This document shows positions 35,908 to 45,294 of a DNA stretch of 64,000 nt, one piece after another (the stretch's first letter is position 1; each line of letters begins with the position of its first letter). The notes beneath the pieces were generated by a model. The model was not told where the DNA came from. It ran no database searches and saw only the letters and a list, made by a program, of their open reading frames with translations. A program made the translations under genes and the position numbers. Origin of the DNA: Bifidobacterium catenulatum DSM 16992 = JCM 1194 = LMG 11043 (GTDB taxonomy: Bacteria; Actinomycetota; Actinomycetes; Actinomycetales; Bifidobacteriaceae); the NCBI RefSeq assembly GCF_001025195.1, contig NZ_AP012325.1, forward strand, positions 1,178,001-1,242,000, given 5' to 3'.

Positions 35908-36998
35908 GGTGCCACTCCAATCTTCGTCAATCCTGCATCTTCGGGAAGTCCCAGCGCCACGTTCAGTGACTGCACAGCCTGTCCTGCCGTGCCGCGGTTG
36001 AGATTATCGATGGCCGCGAACGCCAGCAGACGTCCGGCCTTATGATCAACCACCACTTGTATATGGGCGGCATTCGATCCGATGATGTTTCCGGTGGCCG
36101 GCATCACGCCTTCCGGAAGAACCACCATGAAATCCTGGTCCTTGTAAGCGTCAAGCCAAACCTGCCTGATCTGCTCGTCCGTCATCGTCAAAGCCTTGTC
36201 GGTGAGTTTAGCGGAGACCGTGGCGAGAATGCCTCGAGCCATCGGAGCGAGAATCGGAGTGAATCCCAACGTGAATTCACTTGCATCGGAAGCGTTCTTG
36301 CCTGCCGCATGGGCGAGATTCTGCAAAATCTCTGGAATATGGCGATGCGTGCCTCCCACTGAATACGGCAATGCGGATCCGAAGGCCTCTGCGGCCAGCA
36401 GGTTGGTACGCTTCAGATTCTTGCCGGCTCCGGAATAGCCGACCACCAAGTCAGCCACAATGTCGACTGGTTCGACAAGTCCTTGGGCCACACCTGGCTG
36501 GAGCGCTAGCGTGGTAGCGGTCACATTGCATCCCGGTCCCGCGATGCGTTTGGTTCCGGCAAGAGATTCGCGCTGCCTGATGTAGGAGCCGTCCGCCGCA
36601 ATGCCTGTAATGAGCTCAGGCATGCCGTAAGTCCAGTGCTCATAGAAGTCGCCGCCGTAGAACTCATCCCATGCGGTTTTTTCCTCAAGCCTATGGTCGG
36701 CCCCCAAGTCCACCACCACGGCATTCGGATCAAGCTGCGAGGCCAATGCGCCGGATGCCCCATGAGGCAGGGCAAGAATAATGACATCATGCCCATTAAG
36801 CACTTCCGGAGTGGTGTCTTCCACCACAAGGTCGGCAAGTTGCGGAATATGCGGCATATGCTTGCCAAGCTTGTCACCAACGGATGAATGCCCGGCCACG
36901 CACGTCACTTCGAAATATGGATGGGCCGCAAGGATACGGAGGGCCTCGCCTCCTGCATATCCGGTCGCGCCGGCCACAGCTACTGTGTATTTGGCCAT
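35904..36998 (-). CDS. argC: N-acetyl-gamma-glutamyl-phosphate reductase
   Basis: 364 residues. NADPH-dependent reduction of acetylglutamyl phosphate to the semialdehyde. The Rossmann start VAVAGATGYAGGEALRIL and the active-site block RIAGPGCNVTAT with the catalytic Cys are visible. It is the first gene of the minus-strand arg operon and has an ArgR operator 50-75 bp upstream. Confidence 0.96.
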   Translation of the reverse strand: MAKYTVAVAGATGYAGGEALRILAAHPYFEVTCVAGHSSVGDKLGKHMPHIPQLADLVVEDTTPEVLNGHDVIILALPHGASGALASQLDPNAVVVDLGADHRLEEKTAWDEFYGGDFYEHWTYGMPELITGIAADGSYIRQRESLAGTKRIAGPGCNVTATTLALQPGVAQGLVEPVDIVADLVVGYSGAGKNLKRTNLLAAEAFGSALPYSVGGTHRHIPEILQNLAHAAGKNASDASEFTLGFTPILAPMARGILATVSAKLTDKALTMTDEQIRQVWLDAYKDQDFMVVLPEGVMPATGNIIGSNAAHIQVVVDHKAGRLLAFAAIDNLNRGTAGQAVQSLNVALGLPEDAGLTKIGVAP

Positions 36999-37044
36999 GT
37001 CTCGTCTCTTTTCATTGACTCACTGAAAACACATTCAGCATACA

Positions 37045-37076
37045 CTTTATGCATTACATTGCATAATTATGCATTC
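37045..37076. promoter_or_regulatory. ArgR operator (ARG boxes) before argC
   Basis: TGCATAATTATGCA at 37060-37073 is a perfect palindrome and matches the ARG-box pattern. A second, weaker half TTTATGCATTA begins at 37047. Paired boxes are usual for ArgR hexamer binding. Confidence 0.75.
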
Positions 37077-37143
37077 ATTTCGTGTCGCATAGTGGTCACT
37101 GCGTGACTATGACGATTATTAAAAGACCGGGAAACAGACCGAA

Positions 37144-37866
37144 TCAGGCGGTGATCGATTCGTCTCCTTGCCCTGATCCTGCACCGCCAAACATATTCTG
37201 CAACGCCTCGTTATACAGGTCAGCGACGGAAAGTCCATGCATCGCCAACCAAATCACGGCCAAGGTGTACAGCACGTTGATGATTACCGCGGCAAGGGCA
37301 AGACCATGCCCTTTCATATGGAGCTTCTTGGTACGCCACATCGAGATCGCGCCGACCAACGCAGGAAGGACCGGCACCGGCATCAGCACGGCAAACACGA
37401 GAGACATGATCGCATAGGCATCCCAATGGCCGTATGCGGGATTCTGCCGAGGATCGTTAAGATCCAGATTCGGCAGATAGGGCATATTGCCCCGTTGCGG
37501 ATATCGGTTCGGATCATACGGATTTGGACCATACGGATTGGCACCGTATGGATTCTGTTGTCCATTCGCACTGTACGGAGGCATCGGCTGCTGCCCATTT
37601 GAAGGGTATTGCCCCGTTTGGTATTGCGTATTCTGCTGCCGAACGGCATCCGCGGGTTGCGGTTCAGGTTCAGGCGCGCCATACACGTATGGATCGTAGC
37701 CGACTGGCAGCTGACTGCTCATCGCGCCATATTCGGGTTGGCTGATTTGACCATACTCCGGCTGTGAAGGCGCAGCGGCGTCAGAAGATGACGAAACCGG
37801 AGCAGCATCAGCCGTCTCCTGACGTTCGTCGGTGTTGTTCGGCTGATACTGTTCCGGTTTGTTCAT
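37144..37866 (-). CDS. Membrane protein with Pro/Gln/Asn-rich N-terminus
   Basis: 240 residues. The first 140 or so are disordered and rich in Gln, Pro, Asn and Tyr, with repeated NPYGANPYGPNPYDPNRYP. Two hydrophobic segments follow (IMSLVFAVLMPVPVLPALVG and LALAAVIINVLYTLAVIWLA), a DUF4190-like arrangement. The function is unknown; similar actinobacterial proteins are thought to sit at the membrane. I start at 37866, where GAGG lies six bases upstream. It lies 30 bp after pheT on the same strand. Confidence 0.75.
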   Translation of the reverse strand: MNKPEQYQPNNTDERQETADAAPVSSSSDAAAPSQPEYGQISQPEYGAMSSQLPVGYDPYVYGAPEPEPQPADAVRQQNTQYQTGQYPSNGQQPMPPYSANGQQNPYGANPYGPNPYDPNRYPQRGNMPYLPNLDLNDPRQNPAYGHWDAYAIMSLVFAVLMPVPVLPALVGAISMWRTKKLHMKGHGLALAAVIINVLYTLAVIWLAMHGLSVADLYNEALQNMFGGAGSGQGDESITA

Positions 37867-37896
37867 AATCATCCTCTGTTCTTGGGAAGGTCGGGA

Positions 37897-40506
37897 TCAG
37901 GCGCGCAGCTGCGCACCCAGTTTGGATGCTTCATCCACAATACGCTTGCGGATGGCTTCGCTGTCTTCGGAAGCGAGAGTCTTATCCGGAGCGCGGAACG
38001 TGACCGCGTAGGCCAAGGACTTTTCGTCTTCGCCCAGCTGATCGCCGGTGTACACATCGAACAGCTCAATACTTTCAAGACTGTCTCCGGCGGCTTCGAC
38101 GATGACCTGCTTGAGTTCAGCGGCCGTAACGTCGGTGGACACCGTGAAAGCTAGGTCCTGCTTGACCGGCGGGAAGGTGGAGATCGGCTTGGCCTGCACC
38201 GGCTTACCACTCAACGTGGCGAACAACGCGGTCAAATCCAATTCAAAGGCCGCGGAATGGGCCGGGAAGCCCAACGCCTCGTTAATGTGCGGGTGAAGCT
38301 CGCCGACCATGCCGACGAATACGTCACCGGCCATCACGCGGGCCGCGCGGCCCGGATGCCATTGTGCCGGCACGTCTTCAGCATTCGGCTGATTCAGTGT
38401 TAGAGCTGCGCCAATACGGTCGGAGATGCGCTGCACCGCCTCGACGGCGTCAGACCAATCCACTGCGCGGCGCTCGCCCAGCCAACCGGAGTCAACGGCG
38501 TTGCCGGTCAGAATACCAGCAACATGCATCGGCTGATCCGGAAGACCGGCATCAAGCGCGGCAAGCTGCTCGTCCGTCGGCTTGACGGCACCCGGCAGTG
38601 CTGGAATCGCAGGAGCGTTCGGATCCCACAGATACACGTGGCCGATCTCATACAGCGACACATTCTCCACGCCGCGACGCAGATTGCGCTGAACGGTCTG
38701 TGCCAGCGTTGGAATAATATCGCGACGCAGGAACGGACGATCACCGGCGAGCGGGTTGGCGATCTCCACGCTGACGTTCTTCGTCTCAGCGGCGTCCAGC
38801 GCGAAGTTCTTGTAATCCTCATCGCCGACGAATGGATAGCTCAACGTTTCCACCATACCGTATTCGGCAAGTTCATCAGCAACCTGGCGCTTACGCAGCT
38901 GCTCGGCAGTCAGACCGACCTTGCCTTCGACCGGTGCCGGAGGCACGATGACAGGAATCTCGTCATATCCGACAAGACGCGCCACTTCCTCAACCAGATC
39001 GCACGGCTCGTTCAAATCGGGGCGCCAACTTGGGGGCACCACGGAAAACTCGCCATTGCCGCCTCCGGCGACGGAGCAACCGATATCGGTAAGAATGTCG
39101 CTGATGGTGTTCACATCCGTGTCAAGTCCGGCCACACGAGCCACTTCCGAAGCTTTGAATAGGATCGGACGGCGGTTGGAGACGGTATTGAAGTCGGTCG
39201 GGTGCTCGCTCGGCTCGCCATTGCCGTACTTAATCATCAGTTCGGCGGCCATTTGGGCTGCTGCCGGCTGCAGCTGGTCATCCACACCGCGTTCGAAACG
39301 ACGGGAGGCTTCGGACGGAATCTTGTGACGGCGTGCGGAACGCGCGATCGACACCTGATCGAAGTGCGCGGATTCCAGCAGGATGTTCTTGGTTTCAGCA
39401 GTAACCTCGCCATACATGCCGCCCATCACACCTGCGATGCCAAGCACACGGGAGCCGCGTGCGCCGTTCGGGGAATCGGTGATCAGCAGATCTTCGACGC
39501 TCAAATCGTGATCCTTGCCGTCCAACGTGGTGAGCTTCTCACCTTCGTTGGCGCGACGCACCACAATCGGCCCTTCGATCTTATCCAGATCGTAGGCATG
39601 CATCGGCTGTCCCAAGTCGAGCATCACATAGTTGGTGACATCCACAGCCAAGGAGATGGAGCGCATGCCAGCGCGGGCCAGGCGGCGACGCATCCAGTTC
39701 GGCGTATGGCTGGCCGGATCGAATCCCTTGACCGCACGAGCGTAATAGCGATCGCATCCAACCACACCGTGAATCGGATTATTGTCATCGACGATCACTT
39801 CGATGTCGGTCTTAGTGCCTTCCGGCAGGCCCTTGGTAATCGGCGCCTTCTCGTTCAGAGCGACAGCCGGATCGGTGTAGGCCGCACCGGTGGAATGATG
39901 GTATTCGCGAGACACACCACGGTATGAGAACGCGTAGCCGCGGTCCGGAGTGATGTTGATCTCCAGCAGCGGTTCATCCAAGTGCAGCAGGTGCATTGCG
40001 TCGTCGCCCGGCTGGAGCTTCTCATACTCTTCCGGGGTGAAGCCGTACTTGCGCAGCAGGATGATGCCGTCATGGTTATCACCCAATCCAAGCTCACGTT
40101 CGGAAGCGCACATGCCGTTGGAAATATGGCCGTAGGTCTTGCGTGGTTCGATCTTGAAATCACCCGGCAGCACAGCGCCAGGAAGCGTCACGACGACCTT
40201 TTCGCCGGCAGCCATGTTCGGCGCGCCGCAGATGATGCCGCGCGGCACCTTGTTGCCGTTCTCATCGGTCTCGTTGTATTCGTCGCCGACGTCAACATGG
40301 CACCAGTTAATGATCTTGCCGTTCTTCTGCGGTTCCGGAGTGGCATCGACCACATAGCCGACGACGATCGGACCGACCAGCTGGGAGGTGTGGATCTCTT
40401 CCTCTTCGAGACCGACCTTCACCAGATCTTTGGCAAGCTGTTCGTATGTAAGGCCTTCCGGAACCTCGACATGGTCCTTGAGCCAATCAATGTCAACCAT
40501 TGGCAT
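37897..40506 (-). CDS. pheT: Phenylalanyl-tRNA synthetase beta subunit
   Basis: 869 residues, long but within the actinobacterial range. The domains are N-terminal EMAP-like tRNA-binding (about 40-160), B3/B4 editing (about 210-390), B5 (about 430-505), the catalytic-like core (about 520-740), and the C-terminal ferredoxin-like anticodon-binding domain (from about 775, starting PISTFPPVKQDLAFTV). With PheS it forms the alpha2-beta2 enzyme. It lies seven bases after pheS. Confidence 0.96.
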   Translation of the reverse strand: MPMVDIDWLKDHVEVPEGLTYEQLAKDLVKVGLEEEEIHTSQLVGPIVVGYVVDATPEPQKNGKIINWCHVDVGDEYNETDENGNKVPRGIICGAPNMAAGEKVVVTLPGAVLPGDFKIEPRKTYGHISNGMCASERELGLGDNHDGIILLRKYGFTPEEYEKLQPGDDAMHLLHLDEPLLEINITPDRGYAFSYRGVSREYHHSTGAAYTDPAVALNEKAPITKGLPEGTKTDIEVIVDDNNPIHGVVGCDRYYARAVKGFDPASHTPNWMRRRLARAGMRSISLAVDVTNYVMLDLGQPMHAYDLDKIEGPIVVRRANEGEKLTTLDGKDHDLSVEDLLITDSPNGARGSRVLGIAGVMGGMYGEVTAETKNILLESAHFDQVSIARSARRHKIPSEASRRFERGVDDQLQPAAAQMAAELMIKYGNGEPSEHPTDFNTVSNRRPILFKASEVARVAGLDTDVNTISDILTDIGCSVAGGGNGEFSVVPPSWRPDLNEPCDLVEEVARLVGYDEIPVIVPPAPVEGKVGLTAEQLRKRQVADELAEYGMVETLSYPFVGDEDYKNFALDAAETKNVSVEIANPLAGDRPFLRRDIIPTLAQTVQRNLRRGVENVSLYEIGHVYLWDPNAPAIPALPGAVKPTDEQLAALDAGLPDQPMHVAGILTGNAVDSGWLGERRAVDWSDAVEAVQRISDRIGAALTLNQPNAEDVPAQWHPGRAARVMAGDVFVGMVGELHPHINEALGFPAHSAAFELDLTALFATLSGKPVQAKPISTFPPVKQDLAFTVSTDVTAAELKQVIVEAAGDSLESIELFDVYTGDQLGEDEKSLAYAVTFRAPDKTLASEDSEAIRKRIVDEASKLGAQLRA

Positions 40507-40513
40507 GGGTCAA

Positions 40514-41581
40514 TCACTCCCCCATCACAAACTGTTCGCTGAATCGCACGTCGCCTTCGACTAGGTCGTGCATGTCGTTGATGTCGTGGCGCAGCAGCAG
40601 GGTACGCTCCACGCCCACGCCGAAGGCGAAGCCGGTGTAGACCTCGGGATCGAGGCCAGCGGACTTCAGCACATTCGGGTTGACCATACCGCAGCCGCCC
40701 CATTCGAGCCAGCCTGCGCCGCCCTTCTTATCGGGGAACCACAGGTCGAGTTCGGCGCTCGGCTCGGTGAACGGGAAATAGCTCGGACGCAGACGCGTCT
40801 TTGCTTCCGGACCGAACATGGCCACGGCAAGCTTGTCGAGCACGCCCTTCAGGTCGGCCATGGTCAGATGCTTGTCGACCGCAAGAGCCTCCACCTGGTG
40901 GAACACCGGGGTGTGGGTGGCGTCGAGCTCATCAGTGCGGAACACACGACCCGGGCAGGCGATGTACAGCGGCACACCACGAGTGAGCAGACCACGCACC
41001 TGATCGGAGGAGGTCTGGGTGCGCAGCACCATGTTGGACCCGACGAAGCCTGCGGCGTCCTTGGCCTGATTGCCCTTAACGTAGAAGGTATCCTGCATCT
41101 GACGTGCCGGATGGTCGGGGCCGAAGTTCAGCGCGTCGAAGTCGTACCATTCGGTTTCCACTTCAGGACCGTCGGAAATCTGCCAGCCCATGGAGATGAA
41201 AAAGTCTTCGACATCCTCCATCAGCTTCGGCAACGGATGGCGCGCGCCAAGCGGCTTGCGGTTGACCGGAAGGGTCATGTCCACGGTTTCGGCGGCAAGC
41301 GCACGGGCCTCTTCCTCAGCCTTGACCTGCTGTTCCTTGGTGCCATACGCACGACCGAAGTCGGCGCGCAGCTTGCCCATAATCTTGCCGGCGTCTTTCT
41401 TCTGGTCCTTCGGCAGCATGCCGATGGCCTTGCTGGCCTGCGTCATCGCGGATTCCGCTCCGGCGTACTGCGTCTTGATGGCTTTCAATTCCTCCATGCT
41501 GGAGGCGTTTTCGATTTTCGCGATGCCCTCGGCAACCGCATTGGTTACCGCTTGGGCGTCGAATACCGCACCTTCTGCCAC
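40514..41581 (-). CDS. pheS: Phenylalanyl-tRNA synthetase alpha subunit
   Basis: 355 residues. Class II catalytic subunit with an N-terminal coiled coil (about 20-90), motif 2 around LRTQTSSDQVRG to YIACPGRVFRTDELDATH, and motif 3 FAFGVGVERTLLLRH. It binds Phe and ATP. It is the first gene of pheS-pheT. AAAGGTATCTC lies before the ATG. No attenuator rich in Phe codons was seen upstream. Confidence 0.96.
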   Translation of the reverse strand: MAEGAVFDAQAVTNAVAEGIAKIENASSMEELKAIKTQYAGAESAMTQASKAIGMLPKDQKKDAGKIMGKLRADFGRAYGTKEQQVKAEEEARALAAETVDMTLPVNRKPLGARHPLPKLMEDVEDFFISMGWQISDGPEVETEWYDFDALNFGPDHPARQMQDTFYVKGNQAKDAAGFVGSNMVLRTQTSSDQVRGLLTRGVPLYIACPGRVFRTDELDATHTPVFHQVEALAVDKHLTMADLKGVLDKLAVAMFGPEAKTRLRPSYFPFTEPSAELDLWFPDKKGGAGWLEWGGCGMVNPNVLKSAGLDPEVYTGFAFGVGVERTLLLRHDINDMHDLVEGDVRFSEQFVMGE

Positions 41582-41646
41582 GAGATACCTTTCTCATTTC
41601 CCGTTTGTTTTACGCGAAAAACGCGCAATTTCAACGTTTTCCGACT

Positions 41647-42519
41647 CTACATTCTTTCAACATGACTCGACATAGCCAAGCTCAGCAGCATTACCGACGA
41701 ACTAGTGCCAAGGTTCAAGGATTCCGCTTTGCCATAAAGCGGTATGGACACGATCCTATCGGTTCGTTCCAAAACTTCCTTGGTCAATCCACGCGCCTCA
41801 TTGCCGAACAACACCGCTTTGGCCCCGGCAAGCGTTTCCGGCATGGCAATTACATCCGTCAGAGATTCCGGTTGTCGGGAATCCGTGCCATATACATCGG
41901 CCGCATACACTGCCAGCTCGTGAGTATCGCACCATGCGAAGAAGTCGTCCGTTCCCATGGTCAGAATCGGAAGGTGGAACAGTGATCCCGCGGTGGAGCG
42001 GACCACTTTCGGATTGAACATGTCCACGCAGTCGTCGACCAATACCACGGCGGAGCAGCCGGCCGCATCGGCGGAACGAATCACGGTTCCGGCGTTACCG
42101 GGATCGCGAACCTGCCAAAACGCGGCGACCATCGCATGCCCGTCGAAATCGTCCAGAACGGCGGACGAATCAAGGAAAGCCTGCATATCCGCGACGGCAA
42201 GCACGCCTTGCGCGTCGGCGCTCATACGGTGCATCACCGCATGAGTGACCTTGTGCACATACACGCCGGATTGCATGGCCTTGCCCGCCATCTGCGCGAC
42301 AACAGGTGTCGCAAATGAGGCATCGGGCTGTGCCGACTCGACCTCAACGTAGAGGTCCTCGACAAGTCCTGGATGGTATGTCAGCAGCTCACGCACCGAC
42401 TGGGGGCCTTCCACCATGAAACGGCCAGACCGTTTCCGCCCTTTTCGATCGGCGAGTTCGGACACGCGGCGGACGCGCTCCGACTTGGGGTTCGCAATGA
42501 CTTCGGATTTTATAGGCAT
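41647..42519 (-). CDS. TrmH/SpoU-family RNA methyltransferase
   Basis: 290 residues. The N-terminal substrate-binding domain contains GRFMVEGPQSVRELL. The SPOUT core has motif 1 (VRDPGNAGTVIRSADAAG), motif 2 (AVLFGNEARGL) and motif 3 (IPLYGKAESLNLGTSSSVML). It methylates ribose 2'-O of rRNA or tRNA using SAM; the exact nucleotide is not deducible. It often sits next to pheST in bacteria, as here (65 bp upstream, same strand). Confidence 0.9.
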   Translation of the reverse strand: MPIKSEVIANPKSERVRRVSELADRKGRKRSGRFMVEGPQSVRELLTYHPGLVEDLYVEVESAQPDASFATPVVAQMAGKAMQSGVYVHKVTHAVMHRMSADAQGVLAVADMQAFLDSSAVLDDFDGHAMVAAFWQVRDPGNAGTVIRSADAAGCSAVVLVDDCVDMFNPKVVRSTAGSLFHLPILTMGTDDFFAWCDTHELAVYAADVYGTDSRQPESLTDVIAMPETLAGAKAVLFGNEARGLTKEVLERTDRIVSIPLYGKAESLNLGTSSSVMLLSLAMSSHVERM

Positions 42520-42629
42520 ACGCGTTAGCCTAACACCATTGCCGCAATGAACGCCCCGCCCATGTCGAGTTTTTAATTCAGAAGACTTTCAGATTCATTC
42601 CAGCTTCAGTCGAGCAATCCCTGAGGAAT

Positions 42630-42648
42630 TCGCTAAGAGCGATTTTTT
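42630..42648 (+). terminator. Small hairpin with T-run
   Basis: TCGCT-AAG-AGCGA followed by TTTTTT, in the 190-bp region before the ABC permease. The stem is only five pairs, so this is a weak terminator or leader attenuator. Confidence 0.35.
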
Positions 42649-42712
42649 ATCATCGGTCTCAACGCCGATCGCGACAGCGGCCCCTCACCCCTTCTTTCAT
42701 CAAGGAAACATC

Positions 42713-44190
42713 ATGTTCGTTGTGAAAAACGCATGGAAAAGCGTCACGAGAAACAAAGGACGCAACATACTGGTCATCATCATCGTGACCATCATCGCCA
42801 CTGCCGCCACCATCGGCCTGTCCATTAGGCAAGCGGCCACAACCGCGCGAAACACTGGCTTGGAAAACACTACTGTGACCGCACAAATCAGTCTTGACCG
42901 CGAAAACTCATCAGTGAATCACGAAACCAGTCCAATTCCAGCGAATCCGACGCTTCAGACCAGTCTAGTGAAGGCAGGCCCAATGTCGGCGGTATGGGCG
43001 GCGGCAAGGATTTCGGCGGTGCGTCCATGGTCAGCGGCGATTTCTCGCTCGTCGGCTTCTCTTCGGACGAAGCGGTTTCCAATACATCGAACGGTAGCTT
43101 CACCATGGTTGACGGCAAAGTGTTCGGCTACGATAAATCCAGTGACGGTGACGCAATTATTTCCAAGTCACTCGCCGATTTCAATGCCCTCTCCGTAGGA
43201 GACACCATCAGCGTGGCCGATCCGAATGACACGGACACCACTTACCAGCTCACCATCGTCGGTATTTACAAGAATTCCACCGATTCCACCCAGCAGATGG
43301 GCGGGCCGATGGCCTCCAATGCCTCCGATCCGGCCAATGCCATATATACGTCGGTCTCCACACTGAGATCGTTAGGACTTGATGCCGACGCGGACACCGA
43401 TTCCGCCGCACGGCTGAATTACACGTACGTGTTCTCCAGCAAATCGGATTACGAAGCATTCTGCGAGGATGCAATCAACGCCGGGCTCGACGACGACTAT
43501 GCCGTCTCCTCCGCCGATGTGGAGAATTACGAATCCAGCCTGGTGCCGCTCAACAACCTGTCGAAGTTCGCGTTGACACTGCTCATCGTGGTGCTGGCTG
43601 TCGGTGGCGTGGTGCTGGTGGTCATCACATTGCTGAACGTACGCGAACGTAAGTATGAGATCGGCGTGCTTGCCGCGATTGGTGTGAACAAAGTCAAGGT
43701 TGCGGCGCAGTTCACCTTGGAATTGCTGATCGTCACCATGATCGGCCTCGCATTGGGCGCCTGCGCCGGTGCGGTGGCTTCAGTGCCGGTGTCCAACCAG
43801 TTGCTGGCAAGCCAAATCGAACAACAGCAGTCGCAACAGACCAACCAACGCGAACAGTTCGGTCGCGACATGCAGGGGTCGGCTGATGGTTCCGGCACTG
43901 GTGCGCAGGATTCCGGAAATGCCAACGACTCCTCGAATTCCACGGATTCGCAGAATTCCGATAGTGCATCCAACCAGAATTCGGCCATGCCGGGCAAGGG
44001 CGGCAACGGTCCTGAAGGCATGATGGACCGCGCGGTGAATTACGCTTCCTCTGTCAACGCAACCGTCAACCTCACCGTGGTGGGCCAACTGCTGCTGGTA
44101 GGTCTTGGGCTGACGCTCATCGCTGCATTAGTCGCAGTCGTATTCGTATTGCGATACGAGCCTTTGCAGATTCTTGCCGACCGTTCCTGA
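42713..44190 (+). pseudogene. ABC transporter permease (FtsX/MacB type), frameshifted
   Basis: The gene is split into two frames. The first (from 42713) gives the cytosolic start and first helix, MFVVKNAWKSVTRNKGRNIL through TAQISLDR. The second (from about 42901) continues as KLISESRNQSNSSESD..., through the periplasmic domain and three helices to 44190. A single missing base in the GAAAAC run at 42902-42907 explains the break: one extra A would restore about 492 residues. It could be a true loss, a sequencing error or a phase-variable site. GAAACATC and a weak ribosome site precede the ATG. The ATPase partner downstream is intact. Confidence 0.85.
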
Positions 44191-44223
44191 ACCATCAATC
44201 ATCATTCGTTGAAAGGATTTGAC

Positions 44224-44970
44224 ATGGCCAAAACAGACGAGACACGTCTTGATCAAACTACCGTATCAACCGACAAAACCACCAATACAGCTTCGCAACA
44301 ATCCGATATGCCTGTGCTGAGATTGGACGATGTGAGCTACTCGTATACCAAGGGCGGCAAGCGCGTGCTGAAAAATATCAGTCATGATTTTCAGTCGGGC
44401 AGTGTGCACGCCATCACCGGACCTTCCGGCGCTGGCAAAACCACTATGTTATCGCTGATTTCCGGGCTTGCCAATCCCACAGAGGGAAAGGTGTTGTACA
44501 ACGGCAACGATTTGTCGAAGCAGGATCGATACCGGTACCGTAGTCATGATATCGGCGTTATTTTCCAAGGTTTCAATCTGTTGCCGAATCTGACCGTCGC
44601 GGAAAACATCATCCTGTCGATGGACGCTTCCGGCAAGACCTTCGACCGTTCGAAGAAAGAGATCGTCAACGATCTGCTTGTACAAGTGCATCTGCCGCAG
44701 GAATATGCGAACGAACGCATTCTGCATCTTTCCGGAGGTGAGCAGCAGCGTGTGGCGATCGCCCGCGCGCTCAGCCACGACCCAGCCATCATCGTGGCGG
44801 ACGAACCGACCGGCAATCTCGACCTCGCCACGCAGGACGACATCATGGGCATCTTTCAAGCCTTGGCACATGACGAACAGCATTGCGTCATCATCGTGAC
44901 GCATAGTCCGGAAGTGGCCAAGGCCTCCGACGAGATATTCGAACTGGCCCCAATCAAGCGACGCCGTTAA
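44224..44970 (+). CDS. ABC transporter ATPase, MacB/LolD type
   Basis: 248 residues: a polar 35-residue head, then Walker [13 protein letters not shown]-loop [11 protein letters not shown], signature [15 protein letters not shown], Walker [13 protein letters not shown] and switch His VTHSPE. It belongs to the MacB/LolD/FtsE group, which pairs with FtsX-like permeases and acts in export or mechanotransmission. The permease gene is 33 bp upstream but frameshifted. AAAGGA lies eight bases before the ATG at 44224. Confidence 0.92.
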   Translation: MAKTDETRLDQTTVSTDKTTNTASQQSDMPVLRLDDVSYSYTKGGKRVLKNISHDFQSGSVHAITGPSGAGKTTMLSLISGLANPTEGKVLYNGNDLSKQDRYRYRSHDIGVIFQGFNLLPNLTVAENIILSMDASGKTFDRSKKEIVNDLLVQVHLPQEYANERILHLSGGEQQRVAIARALSHDPAIIVADEPTGNLDLATQDDIMGIFQALAHDEQHCVIIVTHSPEVAKASDEIFELAPIKRRR

Positions 44971-45030
44971 CAGACCTCGCACGGCCAAGCGACCCCGCGC
45001 GTATTGCGCAACCAGCTGGACCGACTACCG

Positions 45031-45084
45031 CAAAAGCCCTATGACATGCGTTTTTCAAAGCGCTCGCATGCCACAGGGCTTTTG
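45031..45084. terminator. Strong terminator after the ABC ATPase
   Basis: CAAAAGCCCT (45031-45040) pairs with AGGGCTTTTG (45075-45084), with a second inner stem CATGCG/CGCATG. It isolates the ABC pair from the TPP riboswitch 35 bp later. Confidence 0.8.
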
Positions 45085-45118
45085 GTTGGACGGTGACGTT
45101 ATGATTGTCTCCGTCCGA

Positions 45119-45209
45119 AGTACAGGGGTGCCGAATACGGCTGAGATGGGCGGTGGTCATCGCCCGGACCTTTCGACCTGATCAAGATAACGCTTGCGTA
45201 GGGAGTACT
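45119..45209 (+). ncRNA. TPP riboswitch (THI element)
   Basis: The conserved parts are all visible in order: P1 strand AGTAC (45119-45123), ACAGGGGTGCC, GGCTGAGAT, GACCTGATCAAGATAACGC, then TTGCGTAGGGA and the closing P1 strand GTACT (45205-45209). It binds thiamine pyrophosphate and normally turns genes off. It is followed by a hairpin with a T-run, 85 bp before the NCS2 permease start. Confidence 0.95.
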
Positions 45210-45231
45210 GGGAAAACGTGTGGCTCCCATT

Positions 45232-45256
45232 AAAGGGACAAGGCCCTTTGTATTTT
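45232..45256 (+). terminator. Riboswitch-associated terminator
   Basis: AAAGGG (45232-45237) pairs with CCCTTT (45244-45249), followed by TGTATTTT. It is a likely expression platform of the TPP riboswitch. I did not work out the competing antiterminator. Confidence 0.5.
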
Positions 45257-45294
45257 CGGCGCGCGCAAGCAACCGACGAAGGAGAGAGGGAACC

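Noticed and set aside
42895..42990. Programmed frameshift in the ABC permease
   Set aside because: The site GAAAAC lacks a canonical slippery heptamer, and no stem-loop or upstream ribosome-site stimulator was evident. A plain one-base loss is simpler.
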